From positions 310,001-374,000 of the forward strand of contig CANNZV010000121.1 of NCBI GenBank assembly GCA_947561585.1: a stretch of 64,000 nucleotides of DNA, given 5' to 3'. The translations under genes were made by a program, and so were the position numbers. Positions 54,461-64,000 of this stretch are shown here, piece after piece (the stretch's first letter is position 1; each line of letters opens with the position of its first letter). Source of the stretch: Caprella mutica. Lineage: Eukaryota > Arthropoda > Malacostraca > Amphipoda > Caprellidae. The notes beneath the pieces are model-generated. The model saw nothing but the letters and a program-made list of their open reading frames with translations. It was not told where the DNA came from and did no database searches.

Positions 54461-56700
54461 AACTTTTTCTCCGAGTGATGGGGCAAATCTTGGCGGCCAT
54501 TTTCCGCCCTTCTTTGTGTCTCATCCAGTATTTCAAGATCTATTAGATTATAATAGAGGGCCCCTGTAAGGGAGATCTATGCTGCACTCTCAGGCCCAAT
54601 AAATAACATCTGAACGGCGTTATTGAAGTAACGGATACAAATCTTGAGGAGAAGAATCCCCCGTGATGTCACATTTTGTTTGTCTCATGGAGAATTTAGA
54701 GACAATCCGCTTTTCTCTGCGGGATTTACGAATTGGTTGAATTTAGGGAGATTTTGGCAGGCATTCCGCCGTTACATTTGGACCTTTAGGTTTCTGTTCG
54801 AGAAAAACACTTAGGGTTTCAAAAATACATTTGAAATGAATTTAATGATAGTTTGAACACTCAGATTGTACGGGCAGTGAACATGATTCCGATAGAAAAT
54901 ATTGCTTTGTTATGCTTTTTGTTTTTATTATAGATCTGAAAATGTTTTAGTTATAATTGGGGCACTTAGAAATAAAATAAAACGTTTCGTGTATTTAGTT
55001 ATAATACAGCATCACCATTTATAGTATTACAGATTAAATCTGAAATTTATCAAAATACTTTTCAAATAAAATGTGAACAAAACTCGACTGAATAGATAAT
55101 ATTAAATTGCCAGGCCTTTTTTTTCTTCTCATAGCATAGTTTCACAAACCAGAGGTCTTCACATCGCCTTACTTAGTCTCACTTTCTCAGCCCATTTATC
55201 TGAGGGTAAAACGTACAGCAGTTCTGTGAACTGACACACTAACTGATTAGTGGGGCTCTTTCTCTTGCTGGAATGGATTTTACCTGAAATGGGAGCTATA
55301 TTAAATTTTACATGATTAAAGATATTCTCTGGTAGGTATCAGATATGATTGGATTGGATTCAATTAGAATATGCAAATATCCGTCACTAGATAGCGCTAG
55401 TTTCGCGCTGAAAATTGGAAAGTGTTTTAAAATTCACGTTGCTAGTTTGTTTATAGGTTGATGGTTCGATTCTACCACATTCTTACCGAACAATTGCGAA
55501 AAAGATTATTATATGATATACGACTGTATTATTTGAACTGTGTGTTTTATGAATTCTATTCATTTGAATAATATTAGATACATTAGGTCTCCATTCCAAA
55601 TCCAATGAATATAATATACCAGCTCAAATTCTTTAATTGAAACGAATTATCCTGTCGCTCTTCCCTCAAAAATGATGCGGGAATGTTGCCACATCTCGCC
55701 ATCTTCATATCGCTTAAGAATGAAGGAAATACAAATTAGTTTACTAAATATGAGACAGTAATTTGCACATTCATAGATAAAACTTTATCACAATTATACA
55801 CTGTTTAGATAAACGGTGACTTACGAACATTAAAGATAGGTATCGATATCTTCTATGACAGCACATTAAGGCCTGTAGTCTCGTGTCCCTTTGATGTTTT
55901 TGAATACTAATTTTACAAACCGGCAGCAGGCAGCGTTAGTCCTTTTTTATTCAGAAGGGAGAGTTTTAAAAGTCTGTGGGATAGAAGTTCGCCTCAAGTC
56001 TCATTAAACACCAAAAGAAAGAACAATGGGCCTCGAAATAATAAAGTCTCAAGAGCCCCACCTCACCACCACCTTTTTAATCATTCCCCCTAATGTTTTG
56101 CATAATTCTTCACCTCGGAGATTGTAGAATTTCTCTAATTATCTTCCATTTGAATGAAATTAAGAACTTTTATGATTGCTCTTGTTGCCCTTCCTATCAA
56201 AACACTTATAGTGTATGGAAAATATTGTTTGAATTACTCCCCGGTAAATATATTCGAGAGAGAATTATTTGACTGAACGAGAAAGATAATTGTAGTCTTT
56301 TAATCGGAATGAATTAATTAAGAGTGTTTTATGACAGCTTCCTACCAAATGCACGATAACTATCTTCAGGATTAGGTTTTTAGAATAGTGTTGCCTAGAA
56401 AGTATCTCTTGGAAAGAGTTCACCATTCACCATAGAACTCACCTGGCAGGATTTTTCTTCTGCTGATAGTACGGAGGAGTAGCTTTGCAGGTTGATAGAT
56501 GTGGACGTTAATATGACGGATGTTAGACGTGATTGCCACATACTGCCTACTAATAATCTTAGGGTCTAACGTCTGAGGAAGCTGCAGCAGTGTGTTTGGT
56601 TACTATTCTCCAGGCTAGACTGCCTTTAGAGCATATGTAGTCAACAGATTCATACCTCATTGGGACTATTTTCTCTGATAGTACATCATTAAATCATTTC
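54461..56700. other. Unique, relatively balanced region; candidate regulatory DNA
   Basis: Long stretch free of tandem arrays and recognised elements. 54480-54510 holds TTGGCGGCCATTTTCCGCCC, containing YY1-like (GCCATTTT) and E2F-like (TTTCCGCCC) motifs. 54540-54800 and 55850-56180 are of more balanced composition with motifs such as CCCAATAAATAAC, GTGATGTCAC and CCTAATGTTTTGCATAAT. No reading frame of interest. Possibly promoter or enhancer sequence, unproven. Confidence 0.3.
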
Positions 56701-57299
56701 TTGAATTTTAATGTATATTATGAGTAAAGTGATATGCGTGAATTAATTTCAAGAAAGAGAGGTAAAGAATAGCTAATTCAGATATTCCTAGATATGTTTT
56801 CTTTCCTCTGATCTCACATAGATAATGTGTTAATCTGTTTGTGGTCGCTGTCATAGTCAGGAGGTGTTTATGGAGTCCCTTGTAAAAGAGGAAGACAGAT
56901 GTCCCTCCGTAATGGCTGTTTGTGTATGGAAATGTGATCAAAACATCTCTTTCGAAAAGATCATTTTTGACCTCCTGAGATCGTCAACAGATTTATACCT
57001 CTGGAGCTGATATTGTAGGGATGTGTTTTTGAACTCTCTCCTCTTATCATTTTGGTCATTTAATGGATGGAATGCATTTGTTATTTATTATCCAGTGAAT
57101 TTAAACTGATCTAAGATTACAAAAAGTAGGAAATAATATTTCAGTATTATGTATTGTTGTTTTATACTCTTAGGGTTGTTATGGAAATTATTTTTTGTGT
57201 CTAATGTTTCCTGTATCTAAACATTAATTCATGTAAAATATGTATATGATATTAATGTACATTTTGCATAATTGGTCTATGACTCTATACCCTAATGTA
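56701..57299. other. Spacer
   Basis: No gene or element recognised; a 77-codon minus frame (56708-56941) has no motifs. Confidence 0.45.
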
Positions 57300-57441
57300 T
57301 GGTAAATTCAGAGTTATCGGACGGTTTCAAAATTTCGTTCATATAAGAATTTTATTTAACAAATTTTAAATTAAATTAGTATATCATTTTTACATATATG
57401 TTCGAAAATGTGAAACCTCCGATAACTCAGAACTAACCCTA
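57300..57441. mobile_element. MITE family A copy 8, short form
   Basis: Left GGTAAATTCAGAGTTATCGG then ACGGTTTCAAAATTTCG; right arm TTCGAAAATGTGAAACCTCC then GATAACTCAGAACTAACCCT. Internally deleted to about 142 bp; the central palindrome is absent. Confidence 0.8.
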
Positions 57442-57945
57442 CTCCTTTAATACTGTATAAAGTCTATATTCCATATATTATTTTAATGCCATATACATAA
57501 TACATTTAACAGTGATATTTATTTCCTGTATTTACCAGTTAAGTGATTTCATGCTAATCTCAGACTGGCGAAAGTGTTTCATTTGAAGACAGATTGTGAC
57601 TTGTGTTACTATTTCCCTTAACTCTACTTGATAGCGTGATATGTTGTGTACTCAAACTATTTATCTCTGTACTAAATAGCACTAAACATACTAACTATCT
57701 TTAACCAGAATATTAGCCATCAAACATTTTAAATAGCACATGAACTTTCTTGTAATTTCCCATTAAAATGTCTAATAACAAGCAGCCCTATAGCACAAGC
57801 AATGCAATATGGTCGCACTAAGCGTTATTAAGCCACTTCTATAGACGGATATGGTGACACTATTGAACACAGCACAAAAGTTAAGAGCTAAACTCATCAA
57901 ATATGAACAAAGTTTGCATTGCTCTTCATATAGGGACATTGTGAG
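57442..57945. other. AT-rich spacer
   Basis: No gene or element recognised. Confidence 0.5.
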
Positions 57946-57997
57946 AGAGTTACCCTAAAGGCATGTGATTAAGTTATGAATTACCCTAAAGGTATGT
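57946..57997. repeat. 31-bp minisatellite, left part
   Basis: Two diverged units (GAGTTACCCTAAAGGCATGT, GAATTACCCTAAAGGTATGT) of the array that resumes at 58245. They are separated by the element at 57998-58233. Confidence 0.75.
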
Positions 57998-58233
57998 TAG
58001 TACCTTCGCAATTTGTGATGGTTATATTGAAAGTATTCAAAAAGTATTAAACCAAATTGCCTGGAATTTGGTGGGAAGATTTTTCATTATCCATGAAATT
58101 AGTTTATTAGATTTTGGGAGCGAGCAGGTTAAAGGTCAAGGTCATCAATAACTCATAGATTATTGGATAGTCAATGTCATTTATAAGTGAAGGCGAAGGT
58201 ATGCACTCCACGAGTGCCCGTCATCTAGTTCAG
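57998..58233 (-). mobile_element. Dispersed D-arm-like element inserted in an array
   Basis: On minus it starts AACTAGATGACGGGCACTCG, then TGGAGTGCATACCTTCGCCT, and ends near CATCACAAATTGCGAAGGTA. The interior has GGTTAAAGGTCAAGGTCATC on plus, as in the other copies. About 235 bp, internally deleted relative to 38.2 kb. It interrupts the 31-bp array, so the array is older than the insertion. Confidence 0.65.
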
Positions 58234-58244
58234 TTGTGATTAGC

Positions 58245-58452
58245 CTATTACTTACCCTAAAAACATGTGAATAGTGTATAAGTTACCCTAAAAACAAGTG
58301 AATAGTGTATAAGTTACCCTAAAAACATGTGAATAGTGTATAAGTTACCCTAAAAACATGTGATAGGGTTAAAAGTTACCCTATAGGCTTGTGATAGGGT
58401 TAAAAGTTACCCTATAGGCTTGTGATAAGGGTATAAGTTACCCTAAATTCCC
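58245..58452. repeat. 31-bp minisatellite, right part
   Basis: About 6.5 units: AGTTACCCTAAAAACATGTG plus AATAGTGTATA. The last units switch to TATAGGCTTGTGATAGGGTT. Right-hand part of the array begun at 57946. Confidence 0.92.
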
Positions 58453-59718
58453 AGTTTTTGCATCATGACGTGAGGCAGGACAGACGAAGTGGAAAATTGC
58501 CTCTCGTCAAATCAGAATAAATTAGCCTTCAAAATTAATCGATTGTTTAGACTTAACAACTTTATTAGCATTTGTCTAGACTGTGATAGACTTTATAAAT
58601 GCATGTTTAAATCAATTAAATGAGATATGCTTTTATGTTTTTATTTAATGATTTAGATTCTCATCTATGTATTGTATTGTGACTTATTTTAACAATTATT
58701 TCGCTCGTTTACGACAACCTTGTCATTACTCAAAAAAACTACTTTTCAGGAGAGGCATTTTAAAACGCTCTCAATATTATGAATTACCCAGAAAAACATA
58801 GGTGGAACATTTTTTGAAACATCAAACAGGTCTCTAAAGTTTATAGAATTAGAAATTATTCTAGTAAATCAAATGTTATTTCACTTATTTTTAAATTATG
58901 ACATTTAGCCTCTCTAGCGACCAATGTTTGACCTGCAATTGTGACACTTTCACCAAGAAATCATCGTTTGATGATGAATATGTCTATATGTATATCTCGA
59001 AAATACATTTTTTATGAGTTATGACATATGTGAAAAAAAATGATAACCAATGCAAAGAAACAGCGCCATCACACGGACAGTCATTGCATCAATTGACTGT
59101 GTGGTCTTTGGATTATTTTATACAATCACACATATCTTCCATAGGAATAATTAATAAAAATATCAATGTGATGAACTTCAAATATTTATAAGTCAAATTT
59201 CGAAAGGTCCAGAACTGTTCCTTTCCAAGTCCGAAATGAAGTACAGATGGTGCGGCTCTATGAATTTCACTCCTCCCTTCCCTGGATATATTTCTAAATC
59301 TGACTTCAAAAGTAATGCGGGGCCGAAGCTCTTGATGTATATGACGGGATTAAACCTCTACGTCAACACTGATACTCTGCTAGTATTGTGATAATGTATA
59401 GACTTTGCTTTTAGCAGACTTTTGTTGAAAAGGTAAATGAGATCAGTGTAATTGATTGGGGAAAGTTAATGTGAAATAAATACTTTTCGAAGGGAAAGTT
59501 AAAGGCGGTGAACATTCTATGTCGACATTTATTTTAGAGGGATGTGAATATCCGACAGAAATCGATTGGGGGAACTTGGTGAGATGTTGGGGGGGGGGGG
59601 GGGGGCGAGTGGGGGAGAATAGAGGATGTGGAGGAGGGGAATAGAAAAATAGTAATATAAGATATTACCAATGATTTTCCACTTTTTCTTTATTAAATCT
59701 ATGATTTTTATGACCCTT
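58453..59718. other. Spacer with G17 run
   Basis: Unique AT-rich sequence. 59200-59350 is more balanced (GGGCCGAAGCTCTTGATG, GGGATTAAACC). A 17-base G run at 59589-59605 is followed by CGAGTGGGGGAG. No gene recognised. Confidence 0.45.
59589..59605. repeat. G17 homopolymer
   Basis: Seventeen consecutive guanines. Length uncertain for technical reasons; the flanking GGGGGAG could contribute to G-quadruplex formation. Confidence 0.85.
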
Positions 59719-60318
59719 TCTCTGCACCAGAGATATCTCTCTTCTGCACCAGAGATATCTCTCTTCTGCACCAGAGATATCTCTCTTCTGCACCAGAGAT
59801 ATCTCTCTTCTGCACCATAGATATCTCTCTTCTGCACCAGAGATATCTCTCTTCTGCACCAGAGATATCTCTCTTCTGCACCAGAGATATCTCTCTTCTG
59901 TACCATAGATATCTCTCTTCTTCACCAGAGATATCTCTCTTCTTCACCAGAGATATCTCTCTTCTGCACCAGAGATATCTCTCTTCTGCACCAAAGATAT
60001 CTCTCTTCTTCACCAGAGATATCTCTCTTCTGCACCAGAGATATCTCTCTTCTGCACCAGAGATATCTCTCTTCTGCACCATAGATATCTCTCTTCTGCA
60101 CCATAGATATCTCTCTTCTGCACCATAGATATCTCTCTTCTGCACCAGAGATATCTCTCTTCTGCACCAGAGATATCTCTCTTCTGCACCAGAGATATCT
60201 CTCTTCTTCACCAGAGATATCTCTCTTCTGCACCAGAGATATCTCTCTTCTTCACCAGAGATATCTCTCTTCTGCACCAGAGATATCTCTCTTCTGCACC
60301 GGAGATATCTCCACCACT
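59719..60318. repeat. 22-bp palindromic minisatellite, about 27 copies
   Basis: Unit AGAGATATCTCTCTTCTGCA plus CC. Most units contain the perfect 12-bp palindrome AGAGATATCTCT. Variants are ACCATAG, CTTCACC and GTACC. Three units make 66 bp, so minus frames of up to 218 codons cycle as RREISLVQKRDISGAEERYL plus WC. These are repeat artefacts: any given variant falls in different codon contexts in successive units. Confidence 0.97.
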
Positions 60319-60404
60319 TCACTTCTTGTGTCTGCATAATAGAGACATCTCTGCTCACCTGCACACTCTTTCACTGTCAAATTCATGACTTAACTTTTGA
60401 TCCG

Positions 60405-61690
60405 CAGCTCTAGCTTCTAAAGGACACACAGCAATGTAAAGTCCAGCTCTAGCTTCTAAAGGACACACAGCAATGTAAAGTCCAGCTCTAGCTTCTAAAG
60501 GACACACAGCAATGTAAAGTCCAGCTCTAGCTTCTAAAGGACACACAGCAATGTAAAGTCCAGCTCTAGCTTCTAAAGGACACACAGCAATGTAAAGTCC
60601 AGCACTAGCTTCTAAAGGACACACAACAATGTAAAGTCCAGCTCTAGCTTCTAAAGGACACACAGCAATGTAAAGTCCAGCTCTAGCTTCTAAAGGACAC
60701 ACAGCAATGTAAAGTCCAGCTCTAGCTTCTAAAGGACACACAGCAATGTAAAGTCCAGCTCTAGCTTCTAAAGGACACACAGCAATGTAAAGTCCAGCAC
60801 TAGCTTCTAAAGGACACACAACAATGTAAAGTCCAGCTCTAGCTTCTAAAGGACACACAGCAATGTAAAGTCCAGCTCTAGCTTCTAAAGGACACACAAC
60901 AATGTAAAGTCCAGCACTAGCTTCTAAAGGACACACAGCAATGTAAAGTCCAGCTCTAGCTTCTAAAGGACACACAGCAATGTAAAGTCCAGCTCTAGCT
61001 TCTAAAGGACACACAGCAATGTAAAGTCCAGCACTAGCTTCTAAAGGACACACAGCAATGTAAAGTCCAGCTCTAGCTTCTAAAGGACACACAGCAATGT
61101 AAAGTCCAGCTCTAGCTTCTAAAGGACACACAGCAATGTAAAGTCCAGCTCTAGCTTCTAAAGGACACACAGCAATGTAAAGTCCAGCACTAGCTTCTAA
61201 AGGACACACAGCAATGTAAAGTCCAGCTCTAGCTTCTAAAGGACACACAGCAATGTAAAGTCCAGCTCTAGCTTCTAAAGGACACACAGCAATGTAAAGT
61301 CCAGCTCTAGCTTCTAAAGGACACACAGCAATGTAAAGTCCAGCACTAGCTTCTAAAGGACACACAGCAATGTAAAGTCCAGCACTAGCTTCTAAAGGAC
61401 ACACAGCAATGTAAAGTCCAGCACTAGCTTCTAAAGGACACACAGCAATGTAAAGTCCAGCACTAGCTTCTAAAGGACACACAGCAATGTAAAGTCCAGC
61501 ACTAGCTTCTAAAGGGACACGCAGCAATGTAAAGTCCAGCACTAGCTTCTAAAAGACACACAGCAATTTGAAGTCCAGCACTAGCTTCTAAAGGACACAA
61601 CAATTTAAAGTTCAGCACTAGCTTCTAAAGGACACACAACAATTTAAAGTTCAGCACTAGCTTCTAAAGGACACAGCAATGTAAAGTCCG
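60405..61690. repeat. 39-bp minisatellite, about 33 copies, long minus frame
   Basis: Unit: AGCTCTAGCTTCTAAAGGAC, then ACACAGCAATGTAAAGTCC. The main variant is AGCACTAGC, recurring at intervals of 117, 156 and 195 bp, and ACAACAATG is a second. The right end is diverged, with small deletions. Thirteen codons per unit leave a minus frame open for 395 codons (60355-61542) cycling LEARAGLYIAVCP. Variants Ser/Arg and Ala/Val change amino acids. The N-terminal start lies inside the array and the C-terminal 20 residues are unique. Coding status unsupported. Confidence 0.97.
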
Positions 61691-62762
61691 GTCACTGGTG
61701 ATCATTGCTGTAAAGAAAAACTCTAACATTTTCATATCGTCCTTTGGTCAAAAGCTGCTATTTTCATGTCTAAAAACTATTTGAGTTTTCTATACTCGTA
61801 AGTTTTGTCCCACCGTTGATGATATAAATACTCTCATTGGCTTATATTTCTGCAGAGTTATCGGCAGTTCTGAGCAGTAATTACCGACCCTAACTTTATT
61901 TTTGGCCTCACTCTTCAAAGAAGTACAGAGGTGTGTTTTTCATCCCCTCAGTAATATCTTCCATTAACAGCCAAGTGATTATATAGCCTACTGTATGGGG
62001 GAGGGGGGGGGGTATAGTGTATATATATATATACTTCTGTATGAGGAGAGGGGGGGGGGTTTATATCGAGGCAATGTATGATAAATTAATATGACAGTGA
62101 GCTCGTTCTTTATATGTTTGTTATCTATTTCTATATGGATATGTCAGTACGAATGTATATACATATTTGTATATACAAAATTTATATTTACATATGGGTG
62201 CTTTTGGGTTTTTCTGCAATAGAATTATTTGAAAATTGAATAAATAAATAAATAAACTATACAAATGTAAAAGTATAAAGATATTTGTTGAAATAATACC
62301 TACTATATTTTAAGGTACAACTCTATAGGTATTTCCTGCAGTAATACCTTAGTCTTAAGGCACACCTATATAGATATTAACTGCAATAATACCCCTAGCC
62401 ATACCTCTCAGACGTAGCCTGGTAGATGTGTCTGACAGAAAGGGAAGCGTCAGGTCCCAGGCCTGTATTTTAGCAGACAGAGTCTGATTGACTGAGCACG
62501 TGACATGAATACTGCACCTTAAATAGAGCACTCTTTGTCAACTTGTTGGTAGTCTTACATTGGAAGTGTAATGGAAAATGTACATTGTCTCTTCAAATAA
62601 TATTAGTACTATAAAGTTAACCCCCAGGGGCTCTATCCTGAAGATGTCTGTGGTGAATAGAGGAGAAGGGGAGCGGCGTCCCTTGAGTCCCGAACTGTTG
62701 TAATTTGGATTATGTATTGTCTTTTTTTGTCATTTTTACACTGTTTATCTTTTTTTCAACGC
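61691..62762. other. Spacer with two G-runs
   Basis: GTATGGGGGAGGGGGGGGGG (61993-62012) and GAGGAGAGGGGGGGGGG (about 62043-62059) lie 50 bp apart in similar contexts (CTGTATGGGGG and CTGTATGAGGAG), suggesting a local duplication. AT-rich around 62020-62300; balanced at 62400-62700. No gene recognised. Confidence 0.45.
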
Positions 62763-62771
62763 AACTTGCAG

Positions 62772-63105
62772 TTTTAGAGGATAGCGCTAGGGTTATGCTC
62801 TTCAACTACGAGGTCTCAGATTTTGTGCTGGGTAGGCGCGTAGGCTTCATTTATTATCACCTCTTCATTTTCCTCTTCCATCCGTGAGTGTAGCCACCGG
62901 TGCTTGTGTCACATTCCTTGGTAAGTGACTGCATTACGATGTAGCTTTTCTGCATCCATGAGCAATATCACTGACTGATGATAGATGACTTTGTTCATGG
63001 AGCCACTTTCCTTCCTGACTGCTTCTTCCAGTCCTTTTTTTTTGACGTCAGCGATACAGCCTTTGGTTGCTAAGCAGACATCAAACCTCATATTAATTCA
63101 TTATC
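62772..63105 (+). mobile_element. tRNA-derived SINE, most complete copy
   Basis: Head: GATAGCGCTAGGGTTATGCT resembles an A box and, about 30 bp on, GAGGTCTCAGATTTTGTGCT sits where a B box would lie (degenerate). The body includes GATGTAGCTTTTCTGCATCC, ATGAGCAATATCACTGACTG, GATGACTTTGTTCATGGAGC and ACGTCAGCGATACAGCCTTT. The tail GCAGACATCAAACCTCATAT parallels the GTTAAACCCC and GTTAAACCTCC ends of other copies. About 330 bp. Fragments occur at 19.1, 19.3, 25.3, 45.4 and 51.5 kb. Non-coding; small frames across it are meaningless. Confidence 0.65.
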
Positions 63106-64000
63106 ACTATCATGTAGAAAGTTGTTTGGCTTTCTGCCCATGTGCTTTTTTTTCTTTGTAATTACATACAAATTTATTCGAAACAGAAGACAATATATCT
63201 AGTGTTTTTCTCTGAAATAAATATTTCGTATGTAAGTAATTTTGTGTCTTTCTACAATAATTTAAATTGTAGCCTCACGATAAAATAATTGGCATATCAA
63301 AGAGATTGTGAAGTTGGCATGAATTTGCTGTCTATTAGTATGTCATTTAAATTCATGACTCTTTTAACGTTTCAATTTCTTTGTTTGTTGCATATGAAGC
63401 AATGGAGTAATTTATGCAACGTCTTTGGATAGAATTTTAGAGTAGAGTAAGAGAGGGGGTATTGATGAGGGGTGGGGAATTGGTATAGTTGTTATAGGAA
63501 TATTATAGTTATTATTATACGAATATTATAGGTATTCAAGAAATTTTATAGTCACTTTATGAGTATTATTATTATAAAGGAATATTATAGTTATTAGGTT
63601 TGTTTCTCAAGAATGCGTGCATGATGAGAATATTCTAGGCTCTTTGCTCGTGATAGGTATTTAATAGTATTAAAACTATATATACTGTGTATTCAAGTTG
63701 TGTTCTATCCGAAAAGACTCGGGATAACTTTTTTTCTTACAATGGGACATTTTCAGCTGAAGGGAGCATCCTGTTTGCAATATTTCCTGTTCTAGAAGAA
63801 TATTCTAGTGGTTCTAGAACCCTTTTGGTTGACAAAGAGCATCTCAGTGGGTCCACAGAACCCCTCTGTTTCTGAAGAATGTTTTAACCCGGTGGAGCAA
63901 TTTCGGTGACTTAAATAACGCCGCGAGTGTCAGGATGACAGAGTGTCTAAACTCCTTTCGGAGATTCTCTCATCTTTTCGTATGAATATATTATGATAAT
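63106..64000. other. AT-rich spacer with weak repeat
   Basis: 63485-63600 holds irregular repeats of GAATATTATAGTTATT. The last 200 bp are more balanced (63690-63960), with a 62-codon frame lacking motifs. Nothing recognised. Confidence 0.45.

Noticed and set aside
1..64000. CRISPR array
   Set aside because: All arrays are head-to-tail minisatellites without unique spacers, in a clearly eukaryotic repeat context; no cas-like genes.

Overview
This window looks like intergenic or intronic DNA from a metazoan nuclear genome. It is AT-rich, has no prokaryotic gene organisation, and contains no open reading frame that can be defended as a conserved protein-coding gene. Tc1/mariner, hAT-, pogo- and piggyBac-like remnants, tRNA-derived SINEs and an LTR with a polypurine tract point to an animal. 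The repeat repertoire suggests an aquatic invertebrate such as a mollusc or arthropod, but the phylum cannot be fixed from the sequence alone. Nothing resembling CRISPR, rRNA or an intact tRNA was found.

The dominant content is tandem repeats. There are about 28 separate minisatellite arrays with units of 11 to 46 bp, nearly all with different unit sequences. By my count they cover about 17 kb, or 27% of the window. The largest lie at 1.67-2.87 kb (19-bp unit), 12.40-14.05 kb (17 bp), 15.52-16.13 kb (15 bp), 23.33-24.26 kb (18 bp), 26.03-26.73 kb (21 bp), 27.22-28.74 kb (20 bp), 34.95-36.16 kb (40 bp), 47.66-48.55 kb (32 bp), 48.63-49.29 kb (15 bp), 59.72-60.32 kb (22 bp) and 60.41-61.69 kb (39 bp). 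Most long reading frames are by-products of these arrays: a stop-free unit, often a multiple of 3 bp, stays open along the whole array.

The second layer is transposable-element debris. A MITE family with termini like AGGGTAAGTTACGAATTATC and, in one subfamily, a central palindrome occurs at eight places. Two Tc1-like copies (2.9 and 41.8 kb) keep the N-terminal DNA-binding part of the transposase joined directly to a terminal repeat. Others are a mariner-like MITE (6.9 kb), a long-hairpin MITE (17.8 kb), two related pogo-like MITEs (20.6 and 30.2 kb), a small hAT-like MITE with an 8-bp target duplication (31.4 kb), a piggyBac-like MITE (37.8 kb), a roughly 780-bp region with inverted ends (42.8 kb), an LTR with TATA box and polypurine tract on the minus strand (49.7-50.3 kb), tRNA-type SINEs (62.8 and 52.4 kb) and a dispersed element with a tRNA D-arm-like terminus (21.6, 31.6, 38.2 and 58.0 kb).

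The two layers interact. At least three arrays (41.8-42.5, 49.6-50.9 and 57.9-58.5 kb) are split by element insertions, and at 31.5-32.3 kb one element lies inside another. This gives relative ages. The rest is unique AT-rich sequence with a few islands of more balanced composition rich in homeodomain-type motifs (for example 8.86-9.13, 43.82-43.96 and 54.47-54.80 kb). These could be regulatory, but that is inference only.
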